From positions 620,001 to 684,000 of the forward strand of contig JAMXDE010000027.1 of the NCBI GenBank assembly GCA_026770025.1: a DNA stretch of 64,000 bases, in the 5' to 3' direction. This DNA is from Craspedostauros australis (lineage: Eukaryota > Bacillariophyta > Bacillariophyceae > Mastogloiales > Achnanthaceae). Under the pieces are notes generated by a model. That model was not told the origin of the DNA, did not search any database, and saw only the letters and a list, made by a program, of their open reading frames with translations. Position numbers and translations under genes: made by a program. Below, piece after piece: positions 11,117 to 23,600 of this stretch (positions within the stretch are counted from its first letter, which is position 1; each line of letters opens with the position of its first letter).

Positions 11117-13452
11117 CTTGCTTTGCTCTGTTCGATGGCGATGGTTATCACGTGTGATGGCGGGGTCGAATCCGATTGCGGGTATGTACTCGAAAGTGCC
11201 CGTTGATGTATCTTCGAATGCTCTCGTGCTAGCGAAAGAAAGAGTCTGCGCTTGGTTCTGTCCTGTCGATCTGTTGTCTTTTCGTTTCTTCTTGCTCTTC
11301 GTGTATCTTGGTGGGTCAACTTTGTTGTCGTTTCTGAACAAAGAGATTGCTGTTCTTGAGAAAATTGATGTTGTAGAACTGTGGCTGATCCCAGCAGTAG
11401 CTCGTATTGGTTGGAAGGCTGCGTTTTATTATGAATTCGAGGCGCAGCAATAACTCAGGAAAGAGCGATGATGGCGTCGTGGGATGATTTGTATCCACTG
11501 CGAAGTTATGGGGGTTGGTGTTGTTGCCACTGGTTCTGATGTTGTTGGTGCTGATGGCCGCAGAGTATTTTTGTTTTTGCTTGTGTCTGCGTTTGTTTCG
11601 ATGGTGGTTCTCAATTGGTGCCTCTGATTTGTTTTGATGGCATCGGGTAGCATCCGTTGTGGTTGTGCACAGTGTGGCAACGGAATGCTGCTGAGTTTGA
11701 ATTTGTGAGGAGTTTGAATTTTGATTGTTCGAACAGCACCGGCAACGACTCAGCTCCATAAACGAGATGACGTCATGAGACATTGTGATTTAACACATTC
11801 TAACGTTTCAGTTGGATGAAACAGTTTGAAGCAACAAGCAAACCTGTGTCCAAGATGTCAACGGGCAGAAGTGCAGTAACTGTCACACAACGGATCACCC
11901 AAAAAGCCAATCCACACCAACCACAAAAACTCCAAGAGGAGAACCTCACTCCAACTCACCCCAGGCAATCCGCCACTTCGGAATTTGTCGCCTGTGTCGT
12001 ATCTAACAGAATAGTATTGTATCTGCATTCAAGCACAAATGCAGTTAGAGCACTGCACGATGGAACGTGGTGCCCTCGAGTGATGGAGTCTGTGCAACAG
12101 CCAATCAGGTTTGAATCTAAATTTGATGTCTGCTGAGTACACGGAATTTCTCTTGCTTGTGCGATTTGGCACATCACCTCATGTGACATCAACGAAGTCA
12201 TGGCTCTTGCAGCGGTTTTCAATTTGAAACAGCAAAACGACAACAGGGGCGTCTCTCACATTGTTGTTCCCAGCATGATGTACCACCCCGTAGAGTTCGG
12301 GTGGGGAAGCCCATCTTCCACCCCGCTGCGTGCAAAGACGGAGGCAGAATTCCAGCTCATTGCTGTGCTGCGGCATGGCGTCCATTGGACTCCGATGGTT
12401 GCCACAAGTCCTCGTACAATGTGATAATAGATGAAATACTTCAATATAATAAAATTAAGTAAAATATCATATATAAAAGTATAGGAGTGGAGTATCTGTG
12501 GAGCAGAGCACTGTACCCGAGACTCAATGCGTTTGCACTTGGAGTACCAAAAGTGATGCACACACACTCACTATTGCTCTTGTCGGCGGTGTCGATCCTG
12601 ATGCCGCTGGGACTTGACCATCCCATCGGACCTTGCCTCATTTGATTCTTGTGGCAAGTTCCGAAGGACATCTGGGGAAGGTTGGCTGTCCTTGGTGGGA
12701 GGTTGGTGATGTGTGGGGTCGGAATCTTGGGTTAGTGCCCCATGTCCAATTTTGGCGCGTTCTCGCAGAAGATACCAACTGTTGTGGGACTTGGTGATCT
12801 GAATCATGCAAATGACCAAAATTACACGTTATACGTGTATACGGATCCGGATACAAATGTGTATTCCAATCACGAAACTCGCGCGCTCGGGGACCAAACA
12901 AGATCACAAAACTCGTTGATCAGTCCGTTTTCAGAAATTTGAGACGTGAGTGTCCAAACAAAATGGCCGTGGCGTGGTTCGTAAACAGGAACAACAACCT
13001 GGCCAAGATCCGGAACACACAGAGCCTCCATCCAACCAATCGATTCGGTGATGAATCGAGAAAGTGACCCAGAGAGAGAAACAAAGAACAAAAGCAAAGT
13101 GCGCAGTTGTACCATCCACGTATGGTCGTGGTATCCCAAACAGATCCACAATACGAGTCGAGGTGCAGAGAGCGATGCGGACTATCCATGCAAACATCGG
13201 AAAGGGCACATGCACATTCACGTGCGCACACACTTCCATTCCCATGTTTGCACTCACCTTGCCATCATAAAAAGCAATCTCGTCAGCTCAACCATCCTCT
13301 GCGCCACCAAACAGGCGATACAGTCCTTCGCTTGTCCAGCATTCACGACATTCACGACATTTTCGACATTCATAACAACCCACAACCCACAACTCGTAAC
13401 TTGCAACTCGCAACAGCCAACAGCCAACAAGCAACAAGCAACACGCAACGAG
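11117..13452. other. 2.3-kb gap with AT-rich patch and inverted repeat
   Basis: No convincing gene is seen on either strand; the short open frames are Asn/Thr/His-rich and overlap each other. An AT-rich patch at about 12420-12485 contains TATATAAAAG (12470-12479). A short inverted repeat, TACACGT...ACGTGTA, sits at 12823-12839 and is followed by CGGATCCG. The last 100 bp before the next gene are almost pure A/C repeats (AACCCACAAC-like), consistent with an A/C-rich 5' UTR. Confidence 0.5.
12823..12839. repeat. 7-bp inverted repeat with 3-nt spacer
   Basis: TACACGT and ACGTGTA arms flank TAT. The core ACGT suits a bZIP-type site, but there is no adjacent gene start to support regulation. Confidence 0.5.
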
Positions 13453-14241
13453 ATGTCGAACCTTACCCCAAGACCATACGATCATGTCATGATCGTCAAC
13501 TCCCCATCCGGAGGGAGCGAGACGACAAGCTACGGGATGCTGTCTCCTGCAGGATCCTTCGACAGCAACATGACTGAGAAGTACCGCGCCGCCATCTCTC
13601 CTGAGTACTATGCAAGCCCACACAGTAGCCATAGTGGCCACAGCGGTCACAGTAACTACAGTAACTACAGCGGTCACAGCCGTCACAGCCGTCACAGCCG
13701 CCACAGTCCTCACAGTGCCCACAGCCGTCAAACGACCGGGAGCACCAGACAGAGCAGATACACGGCCACATCTCCGTACGCGGCGGCACCTGTGACACCG
13801 GACTCCTATGCATCTGGCAGATCAAGAGGCATGTCTGGACTCGAATTGCCGTCGGAGCTGGGGAAGAGGCAGCGGAGCAGCGAGCGCAATCGTGGCGCGG
13901 AAGCAAAGGCCCTGTCCATGATGAATGAGACCGTTGGAGGAACCCTCCCCATGAGGCCGAGCTCATCGGACGCCGCCGCCATCAGGAAGAACATGGTGCT
14001 GCAGTACAAGGAGCGCCGTCGGGCTGAGAAAGAAATGCGAAGTCCCCCAACGACACTGGTTTCCATCAGACCGAAGGAACAGATGGCTGAGACTTCGCGC
14101 AAGGTGGAGATCATTTCGGCCGAGGATGAATTCGAGACGATTGCTGACTTCAAATGTCAGATGTACATTGATCGTGAGCAGGAGGCAACCAAGAAGGCCT
14201 TGCGAATGCTGAGCGTTGGATCCGTGAGGAACGTGTGCTGA
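13453..14241 (+). CDS. Low-complexity protein with His-Ser triplet repeats, function unknown
   Basis: I do not recognise a family. The 262-aa frame opens at MSNLTPRPYD after an A/C-rich leader; the same frame is open far upstream, but that part is repetitive UTR-like sequence. Residues about 54-94 are tandem HSG/HSR/NYS triplets encoded by a 9-nt minisatellite. The second half is more ordered, with basic helices (AAIRKNMVLQYKERRRAEKE) and a charged C terminus (REQEATKKALRMLSVGS). No signal peptide or TM segment is seen. An intrinsically disordered phosphoprotein is plausible, as Ser and Arg alternate heavily. It converges on midasin with 438 bp between the stops. Confidence 0.6.
   Translation: MSNLTPRPYDHVMIVNSPSGGSETTSYGMLSPAGSFDSNMTEKYRAAISPEYYASPHSSHSGHSGHSNYSNYSGHSRHSRHSRHSPHSAHSRQTTGSTRQSRYTATSPYAAAPVTPDSYASGRSRGMSGLELPSELGKRQRSSERNRGAEAKALSMMNETVGGTLPMRPSSSDAAAIRKNMVLQYKERRRAEKEMRSPPTTLVSIRPKEQMAETSRKVEIISAEDEFETIADFKCQMYIDREQEATKKALRMLSVGSVRNVC
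13615..13734 (+). repeat. Coding minisatellite CACAGYCGT/CACAGYGGC
   Basis: Near-perfect 6- and 9-nt units (CACAGTGGC, CACAGCCGT, AACTACAGT) are repeated about 13 times in frame, encoding HSG, HSR, NYS and HSP triplets. Confidence 0.85.
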
Positions 14242-14679
14242 TCAGGGCAGATGTGCGCCCCCCACAAAGCAGAACGAAACATACCCTTACATGCACACAC
14301 GCACACGCACACGCACCAACCGACCAACAAACACACCAACAAACCACCATACGAACATTCACGTACAGACGATACACAGATACACAAGCACACAGATACA
14401 CACCATACCATACTCGTACAACCGCACATAGAGAGTCCGTCCGAGTACTGGTGCCATGCATGAAGCCAAACAACAATGCAAACGAAGAGAGAGAGAGAAA
14501 ACCCGTGGCCGCAACAGAAGGATTCAATCGGCCGGCATACACATACTACCATATGACACCTACATTCTAAATATAAACATAAATACGCACACTTTAGGAC
14601 CACATGCAAAGCAGCGTGCGAGCACGAAGAAACTCACGAGTAGAGTCTTTCAATGTGCAGAGTATGGTACAATGTCTGT
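14242..14679. other. Intergenic gap between convergent genes, CA-rich
   Basis: About 440 bp of 3' UTR sequence for both flanking genes. It contains CACACGCACACGCACACG and ACACAGATACACA repeats at about 14290-14410 and two CGAGTAC-type motifs (14411 and 14442). No gene is seen. Confidence 0.6.
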
Positions 14680-17600
14680 CTAAGCGGACGAGGCGCCGCT
14701 GTGCAGGTGCGTTATCATCTCGTACCACTGCTTGAGCGCGTCGCCGAGCACTTCGGGCAAGGCCGCCATGTCATCAAGTACCATGTAATATGGGAATGGA
14801 TAATCTTCGATGAACCTCTTGACGACTGGCTTTCCCTTGACGAAGGAGACTTCCTTCATGTTCAGGATGTTGTCCTTCTTTTGCTTCCCATTCTCATCAT
14901 TGCCTTCGACTATGATCATGGCCAAGAGGATGTTGCGTTCCAGCATCTCGCGGACGAGTCGTTTCAACTCAACTCGGCTGTCTCTTTCGATCCGTCCATC
15001 GCTGATGAGGAAGACGAGCTGCATGGATGCATTTTCTCCTGGCATGTCGAGGGCATTTATCGCCCCCTCCACGCAAAGCGATGTGCGGGTGCGCTGCTGG
15101 TCAAACTTGAAGTTCCGGACAGCTTCCACGCCGCTCTCGGATGTGAAGGGCAGGTGGAAAGGATGGATGAGCTTCATCTCATTGCCGAAACTGGCAACGC
15201 CAAGCTCGCCAATTTCAAGCTGATTCATGCCGACAGCAAGCGTCGCCATGGCACGCAACGCCATGTCTCCCGCTCCGCTCTTCAGCATGCTTTCCGAATC
15301 ATCCACTGCCACGAGCACACGGTAGTTCCTTTTCGCTGGTTTGGTGCGTCGCAACCAGATCTTGTCCTTGCGGTACCCGCTGGCGATGTAACCGATGACA
15401 CGCTTCATGTTGATCCTCTTCCCGGTCCTGTAATCTCCTCGCAGCTTGGACGCAACCAGTGGCTCCATCACGAGCCGCAGTTTCTCGCACAGGCGACGCG
15501 ATAAGGAGAATGTATCGCTTTGTATCGCCAACCACCGTGTTCTCGCCTCGGTCATTTCCTCGGCGCTGCTTCCAACAAAATGATCATCGACGACCATCTC
15601 TGTTTTCGTGGCAAACGCATCCTTCTCGACCGATAGGCGAGACATGTCGCTCACGATCTTGTTGCGTTCGTTGATATCACCACCATCGCTTTCATTGGTG
15701 GCATTGCTATCACCAGCGTTGGCATCGTCATCGTCATCGTCACCATCCTTCAGTTCCTTGTCGCCGTCGTCGATGATGATGTCTTCGTCTCCATTCATTT
15801 CATCGTCCTGATCATGCTTCTTCTCCTCGTCGGCTTGGTCGGTATTTTCATTCTGGTCGCCCTTCCTGGTTCTCTGTCTCGTTGTGCTGTCTTCGGCGCG
15901 TGGTTGCGCATCCTCGTCCTGTTTGGCGTTTTCGGCGTCTTCCGTCTCATCGTCGCCGTTGCCATCATCCTGGTCTGGAGGACGTGGGATCTGAACAGCC
16001 TGCTCTTCTGCGACTTCTCCCAGCACCTGCGTGGAATTCTCTTCCTTGTTCTCAGTGTACTCGAATTCACCATTGGGGACGTCGTTCATGTTGACATCGT
16101 CTTGTTCGTCCAGGTCGTTTGCATCGTCTCCTTGATCGCGACCGGAATCATCCATCTGCTCGTTCTGATCGCTCTGGACGACATTCAGTCGCTTGTGCCA
16201 GTATTCGTTGGCGTCTCCGGGATTCTTGAATGGATTTGGGACTTCGGACCGATTCTTGTCTTGATCATTGTCATTCCCATCGTTCGTGGCGCCCTGGCTC
16301 TGACTGTAGCCACCATTCCCGTTGGCATCATCCTGTGACGCGTCTGCCTGGTTTGCATTATCGGCACCTGTGTCCATGATCTCCTTGTCGGCCGCGGCTT
16401 TCTGATCGTCTTTGTCAATATCGTTTTCGTTGCCTTCGTCTTCTTCGCCATCATCCATGACAGCATCCTGCCCATCTGCTGCCTTGACACCATGGCTTTC
16501 TGCGGGAGCCCGGTTTTGATTCGGGATGTCGATCGGCGCGCTGTCCTCTTCATCTTCATCTCCTTCCTTGGTCTCTTCTTCATTTTCGTCGTTGTCATCC
16601 ACATTCGCAACGCCAGCTCCCAGAGGTTTGGCTGCGTGTTCTGCCCCCTCATCGTCATCATTGCCACCGTCCTCCTCATCCTCGTCTCCGCCTTTGGCAC
16701 CAGCCTCATCTTGGTCGATCATCTCGACGGCTGCGTCATCAGGAGATTCTCCATCGTCACCGTTGCTGTCATCGTCAAGGTTTTCCTCTTCAGCTCCGTC
16801 CGCATCATCACCATCCAAATGCAAGTTATCATCGAGATCAAGTTCACCGTCCTTCTCATTTTCATTGTCGTTTTCTGCATTCTGATCTCCTTCGTCATCG
16901 TCCATGCCATCATCGCCGTCCGTGTCACGCACATCAACTCCGTGCTGATCCTCATAGTTGTCTTCATAGTCGTTGTTGACCTTGTCCTCCTCGTCATTGC
17001 CACTATCGCCATCGCCATCATCGTCATGATTGTTCTCATTCCCTTTGCCACCATCATCGTCATGAGCTTGAGGCTTGTCCTCACCTTCCTTCTCCTGAGA
17101 TGCATCCTTTTCGTCCTCCTCCTTCGTCCTCGTTTCGCCTTCCACGGTCTCTCCTTTCAGGGCACTGTCTTTTTCGAACTTCTCGTCCTCATCCTGCTTG
17201 CCATCTTCTTCATCGTCGCTGTCATCCCACATCTTCTCATCAACCACCTCTTCGTTGGGACTTACATCGTCACCCATCTCTCGATCAAGCTCTTCCTCAT
17301 CATCATCATCGTCGTTCGTCTGATCGTTCTCCTCCTTTTGATTCTCCGGAACATCAAACATCTCTCCGTCGAAGTCACCTTCCATCTCCATGCCCTTCTC
17401 AGCTTCCTCCTCATCGAGCTGCTTGGGGTCCTGCTTCTGCTGATTCTCGTCCGTGTTCTTGTCGATATCATCCTTCAGACCAAGCAGCTGCTCTTCGTCT
17501 TCGATCTGATCAGTGACATCCTTCTTTCCGTCTCCTTCTCCCATTCCTGTGCCATCGTTGTCATCCTCGAAGGTCATGCCTGTGACGTCGCCGTCAGCAT

Positions 17601-20600
17601 CCACATCGTTGTCCTCTTTGGATTCATCCGAGCAATATCCTTTTGCAACCAGAACTCTGAAAACTCGAAGGAGCACATAATTGAGCTTGCCCATAGCATA
17701 GTAGAATTGTATGTACTTCTCCAGATGGAGGTCGCTCATGTCGACCACCAGCGAAGCGACTGCGGTGAGATCTCGGCCGAGACTGGCACACACCTCCAGC
17801 TGTGCCTTCGGCATGGATTGCATGTCGTACAACGCCCCCAATTCCCTCATGGTATCCTTGATTGCATTGCTCAGCCGGGAAATCTTGGATGATGACCAAT
17901 ATTTGTTTGCTCTGTCATGGTAGTCCCAAAGGCTCTGCTCGCTCTCGTTGCCTGCTGCTACTGTTGGTGCTGCGGATGGGTTCTTGCTATCGTCGCCAGA
18001 CATCGTGTCCATTTGATCACCACTTGCCGAGTGGCTGTGGACGGCCTGAAACGAAAGAAGGGAGTATTCGATAGCCTGCTGCAACGAAGTTGTAAATCGC
18101 TCGTTGAGCCCACTGTTGTTTTGTGCGTGTCGCACGCTTGAAGGCTTCGGCATGCAGTTGCACTGCGCGGCTGTCCGTTGGGCCTTTTCAAAGGCCGCCT
18201 TGCAGACTTCGAAGGCATCGGTTGGAAGGCATGCACGCGTTGTGCACTGCTCATAGCAGTCTGTCAGAATCCTCTTGGCATCTTGCAGCTGCCGTTGCAT
18301 GTTCTGGATGGTTTCGAACAGCCGGTCGGAGATGAGCGTGTGCGATGTGACAGCCACGGCCTCCTCATCCAAGTACTGCATCTCAAGGATCGAGTGCATC
18401 TTCACCAGAACGTCCCTCACCCACTCCTGATGATTGGCGTTGGCAAGTTGCGGTTTGGTGGACGTGAGGAGCAGGATGAGCTGATTCAATGTCTCTTTCG
18501 CAGACGTCAGCTCCACCCGCACTTGTCGAATGAGGGACATCAGCCTCTTTTGTTCCATCATGATTTCGCCGTCATCATCCGAAAGTGATTGTGCTGCGTG
18601 GGAGAGCGAGTCCCGTGCCTCGATGGAATGGGCGATGACTGTCCTCTGCTGGCACATCATGAGGAACATGTGATCGCATAGATTGATCATGATGTCCATC
18701 TCGCGTCGGGTCATGTACTTGCTTCCCAGGGCGGTTGTTTCGGAATGGAAATCCTTGGATTCGGAAAGGCATCGTTGGAAGTAGGCCTCGGATTGGCCGA
18801 GGATGCCCCTCGTGGTCTGATTCATGTCACTTGTTGGAGCGGGAGAGGGTAGCTGGCCCAGTTCCACCAAGTTCCGAACTTCGCTCGGAATCCCCCAAGT
18901 CGTCGATTTGAAACCGTGCTGCTTCAGCTCTCGGAACAGATCGACGAGGGCGCGTTCTTTCATCGGTCTCGTGGACTTGTTTCGCAGCGCATCAATACGG
19001 CTGAAGATGGCGTCGCAAATATCTGTGGCAACATTGGCCGCATCGACGCAGCAGGTCAGAGCTGCGATCTGTTTTCGATTGCGGAGAATGCGTCGCATCT
19101 TTTTTGCGTACTTCTGCATGTTCAGGGCGTGCTTGTGGCCAACGACGGTCCTTGCCATCGCACTGTCGGTCCACTTCCGTTTGGAGTTGCGTCCCGACTG
19201 CAACGCCATCGACTTCGTCACGACCTTGCCCTCGCGGTTCGGGAAGAAGATCGCATTGGATGGCATCGTGGTGCACATTTCATCGTATGCCTCCACCCTC
19301 GATCGCAGGCCTGAGCAAGACTCTTGCTGCAGAAGCAATCCCACGTTGAGGGACAGCACCTCATCGTACAATGTGAGGATCTTCATGAGCTTTTGATGGT
19401 TTCGTTCTGTGGAATCGACAAGCGAGTAGTACGACTGCTCATCCCACTTGGCCAGCTTCACTTCATCCTTGAGCTTTGTCTCGATTGGCTGGCGGAGGAC
19501 ATCGAGCTTCTCGAGGAGGAAGGGCAAGAATTGGCGGTAGTAAGACACAATGCATTGCAAAGCTCGATGCTGCTTCAGTCTCCATGACTTGTGCTCCTGA
19601 CCGTACATATTTTCCACTCGAGTTTGATTCACGAAGCCTTCTAGCATGGTCAGTCGCTCCTCAATCTGGCCGAGACTTGACGTCAGCACGAACGTGTCAA
19701 TGAGCTTGACCAATTCTGTAAGTTCTGCAGCATTGGCCGATCCATCATCAAAGCTTTCCATCAAGCTCGCTACAGTGCTTGTGGAATCTCCAACCACCCA
19801 TGTCGGGACGTTGATTGATTGGATTACCTGTGTATCGTGATCGTCAGGGTTGACCTGGGTGACCGTCGCCTTCCGTGATCCGTCCATGTCCATGTCCATG
19901 GTCGATTCTGATGCTGATGCTGGCGCTGAATGTACCTTGGATTGTAGCATCAAGACACTGTAGAGACGTGCCCAATATCGCCTGGCCTTCATCTTGACTC
20001 TTCTTTCTCGTCCTTCCAGTAGTCGGGACCAGCTCTTTAGCTCGACCTTCCTCCACCGTGCCACGATGTGTGCAACTTTCTGCAACGGCTCACCCAACCT
20101 GACTCTATCGCTGGCATGCTGCTCCCAATCTTGGGCCTGGCGCAGCACCACCTCGAGCCCTGTCATCATCTTTCCAATCGGCGTCGTTACCAGGTCGTAC
20201 TTCAGAACTCGCTCGCACAATTTGCCCAGAGAGAGCAGAATGGCGTTCCCCGGGAATGCGGAGAGGAGCTGACTGATTCTCGCGATCAGACCTTCGATGG
20301 GTGGAGCGGCTGACATGGATTCCTGGGGCCATGGGTCATTGTGGAAGTCAACCCATTCTTCGTAAGTCTTTCCGTGCGCATTCTCATGGTCAAAGATCTC
20401 TCGATTGGTCTTTAGTGTGACCGCAAGAGCCATGGCATGACACGAGAGCACCTCTTCATCGTTGGATACAGTCCCCGCACAGCGGTGCTCCTGCTCAATC
20501 GCGCTGGCCGCACCGTACGAAGTCCAGAATGTGCTCATCCTTGTCTGGTGCGACAGGCTGCTCTGGTTGACAGTAGAGTAGATGTCACGGTGCAGCATCG

Positions 20601-23600
20601 CAAGCATCGACAGCTGGGGCTGATCAAATCGGAGATGGATCGACTTGTTGCCTTCGTCGTCTTCCTCGTCGCTCCTGTCTCCATCTCTATCTCCGTCGTC
20701 GCCATCTGAATCCATTCCATCGTCGGCTACATCGAGGACTTCGGTGAATTCTTTGTAATGATTCGGGAAGACCTCTTCGAACAGCATGTCCTCATCCGCA
20801 GCTTCGCCAAGACCCTCCAAATCCGAAGCCGATACACCGTTTAGATGTGCTGCGACCGCTGTTTCGAAGATCACCGAGCACGCCTTTGTGAAGGACGCAT
20901 CGTGGCCGAACAATCGCCTTTCGCAAAGAAGGTGCGTCAATGCAGCCATGAGGCTTTGTCTGGCGCAGAAGCCCTCGTCTCGTTGGTTGGTTTCCAAAAT
21001 CTGTCTCAGGCTAGAAAAAAGAGTCCCTGAATCATTCCGCATCGATCTATCGTGGTAGCCCGAAGGAAACTTGAGGAAGTAACATTGGGCATTCATCGGG
21101 CCATCATTCGAGGGTTCCACATTCATCATTTGCATGTCACGGAGTCCCGTTTGTATCCGGCGGATGGACTCCACGATCGGCAGCGATATGTCCTCGTATG
21201 CAGAAAAATGCTTCTGCAGCCTGTCGCAAATAGCGTTTGCAGTGGTTTGCCACGTTTCCTCGCGGGCATTCCTTGTTCGTGCCTGGCATCTGCTTTCCGT
21301 TGGGGTGGCATCGTCGAAGGACTGGATGAGCTCGAGAAGCGACTGGACGCTGGAAATGCTCGCAAAACCTGTTGCAACGTCCCTAACTTCGCGGAAGAAG
21401 TCGTAGAAGGGAGGTGCGTCATCAGGCCGCTCGATGATTTTCTTCGTTTGGGATGCTGCCTTCGCTCGCAACTTTGCTTCTTCGTCGCAGAGCTCCGCCA
21501 AAGCAGCAGTCTGAGGGTTGAAGCAACCATCGATGAAGCCGCTCTCCAGACGGATCGCCGTCTGCTTGGCCACGTTCCTCTCGGTGGACCTGTTCAGGAT
21601 GGAAACCTTTGCCAACGGTGCTCTACCTGGATCTAAAGGCGATTCTGGAACCAAGAACTGGAGCCTCAGCAGTCCCAGATGGATGTTCGCCAAGGCAAGA
21701 GCTTGGCGTTTCTCACGTGACTGCGCGACCTTCGAGTACAAGATGCGAATACATGCGACGATGGGCATGAACAGCGTATCCAACATCGATGTGAACAGCG
21801 GCAATGAGCAATTTGAGGCCATCTGCCTGACATCAGCTTGTGAGAGCGAAGTCAGCAAGGCCGGATTCCGAGCCAATTCGATCAGCCGCTGGAAGCTGCT
21901 TTCGTCCAGGTGGTGCTGAAGCGCGTTCATCGCATCGTGGAGGTGGTAGAGGATTCCATACATGTCATCGCAAGGTGCTGGTGTTGTCAGCGTCGAAAGC
22001 ATGGACAGTAGCTTCTTGGATTGGATTTGTCTTGCCTCGATGTTCTCCAACGAGAAGAGCCTGTTCGTGTGGTGGCGGTTCGAGTGTAAGAAGTGATCCC
22101 CGAGCATTCCCAGGATGGCTTCTGTTCGCACCATCTGGTCCACTTGATGCGGTCCACGGATAGTCGATGTTTCATCTTGCCGGCTGTCAATCCATTGCCG
22201 TGTTGGTGGAGCAGAAGGTTTGTCGTTCCAGACGAACGGGATCTCCAGCTCGATGCACCTCGATTCCAGATCTGAGAAGGTGTTTACCCAGCAGTGATTC
22301 CAGTGACAGCAAACCATAGCTGGGAGCAGGCATCTGAGGAGGGCGTGGAAGATCTCGACGTTTGGCGCATCGTCACCCTCAAGGGCCCAGAGCAGAGTTT
22401 GGTAGCACCGTAGCTCCTTGACGTCCCAAGAGGTGCTGGAAATGACAACATCGACGTAGTGCCGGGTCTCAGCCACGACTCCGCTCAAAGCCGCCCAGTC
22501 CTGGCGAACGAATATTCGTTGGCACTCCGTCAATATTCTGCGTTCCTGAAGGATGCACCACACCTCTGCGACTGGAACGATCTGGAGGGATGCGATCACT
22601 TGAAGGATTTGGGATGGTACGTCTCGCCAGGAATTGCCGAGCCCCGAATCTGGCGCAGCACGCAGCGACTCAAGCTTCTCCAAGCTCATTTGATTTTCGA
22701 CAGTCGCAATCTGCGTGTCGATTCTGCGCGCCTCGATCTTGGCTGCGAACTTTTGCCGGTTCTCGGATAGAGATTGTTCCAATGCAGCCGCAGATTTGCT
22801 GCTCAGAAATACTGATCCTCGCCAAGTTTCCTTGTTCTGCTGGATTTCGTTGGCTGAGGCCCAGTGAGCCGTACACAGCGCCATCAGAAGGTCCAGCTTG
22901 TCCTTGTTCTTCACGAAAAGGACTGGATGGAGCTCGTCGATTAGACGCTTGACAAGATTTGCATCATGGCCGCGTCTTTCAGCACCCAGGAAGTGGTGAT
23001 CGCCTTGTGTGATGGAGTATGATCTTGCCACTGCGCGAATGCGTTGCAGTACTGTGGCCGCCTCCCTTGACTGCGGAGGGAGGGGCTTTGCCATTTTCTT
23101 CCTCACTGCGTACTTTTCCTGCTGAGGGTCGCTCGTGCCGAAGAGGCCCATATCGACTGTCTCGACGAAGGCCGTGAGCTTTCCGAAGTTGACATCCGCC
23201 TGCAGCGCAAGCTTCACAGGCACGAGACTTCGTTTGAACCATTTCCATTGGACCAGAAATTCGGCTTCATCGAAGGCCAAGAATCCATAGCCCTCCGAAA
23301 CAAACTCAGCGTGCCGCACGCACCCCCAGAGCTTGTCTCGTTCCTTCAGCATGTCCTTCATGAGACCTGTTTTGTCCTGATACGACGACGCTGGATCGAT
23401 ATGGCCATTCCAAGCGTTGAAAATGCCATCGATCGTAGAATCAATCTCCTTGAGGAGGGGGTAAAGGATCGCTGTGACTGCGCAGCTGACGTCGGATCGT
23501 TTGCTTTTGCCGCAATGCAGCAGATACGAAACCTCCAGGACACTTGGCACGGCGCCATCCTTGTTATCCCTGTTGTTGTCTGAAATTCTTGATTCCCATT

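Noticed and set aside
14653-15504. Plus-strand 283-codon frame at the 3' end of midasin
   Set aside because: It lies opposite the MIDAS domain, whose motif (DDSES) and continuity are clear on the minus strand.
16492-17892. A 466-codon plus-strand frame rich in Ile, Val and Leu that looks like a polytopic membrane protein
   Set aside because: It is opposite the Asp/Glu-rich region of midasin. Complementing GAT/GAC/GAA/GAG codons yields ATC/GTC/TTC/CTC codons, so the hydrophobicity is an artefact.
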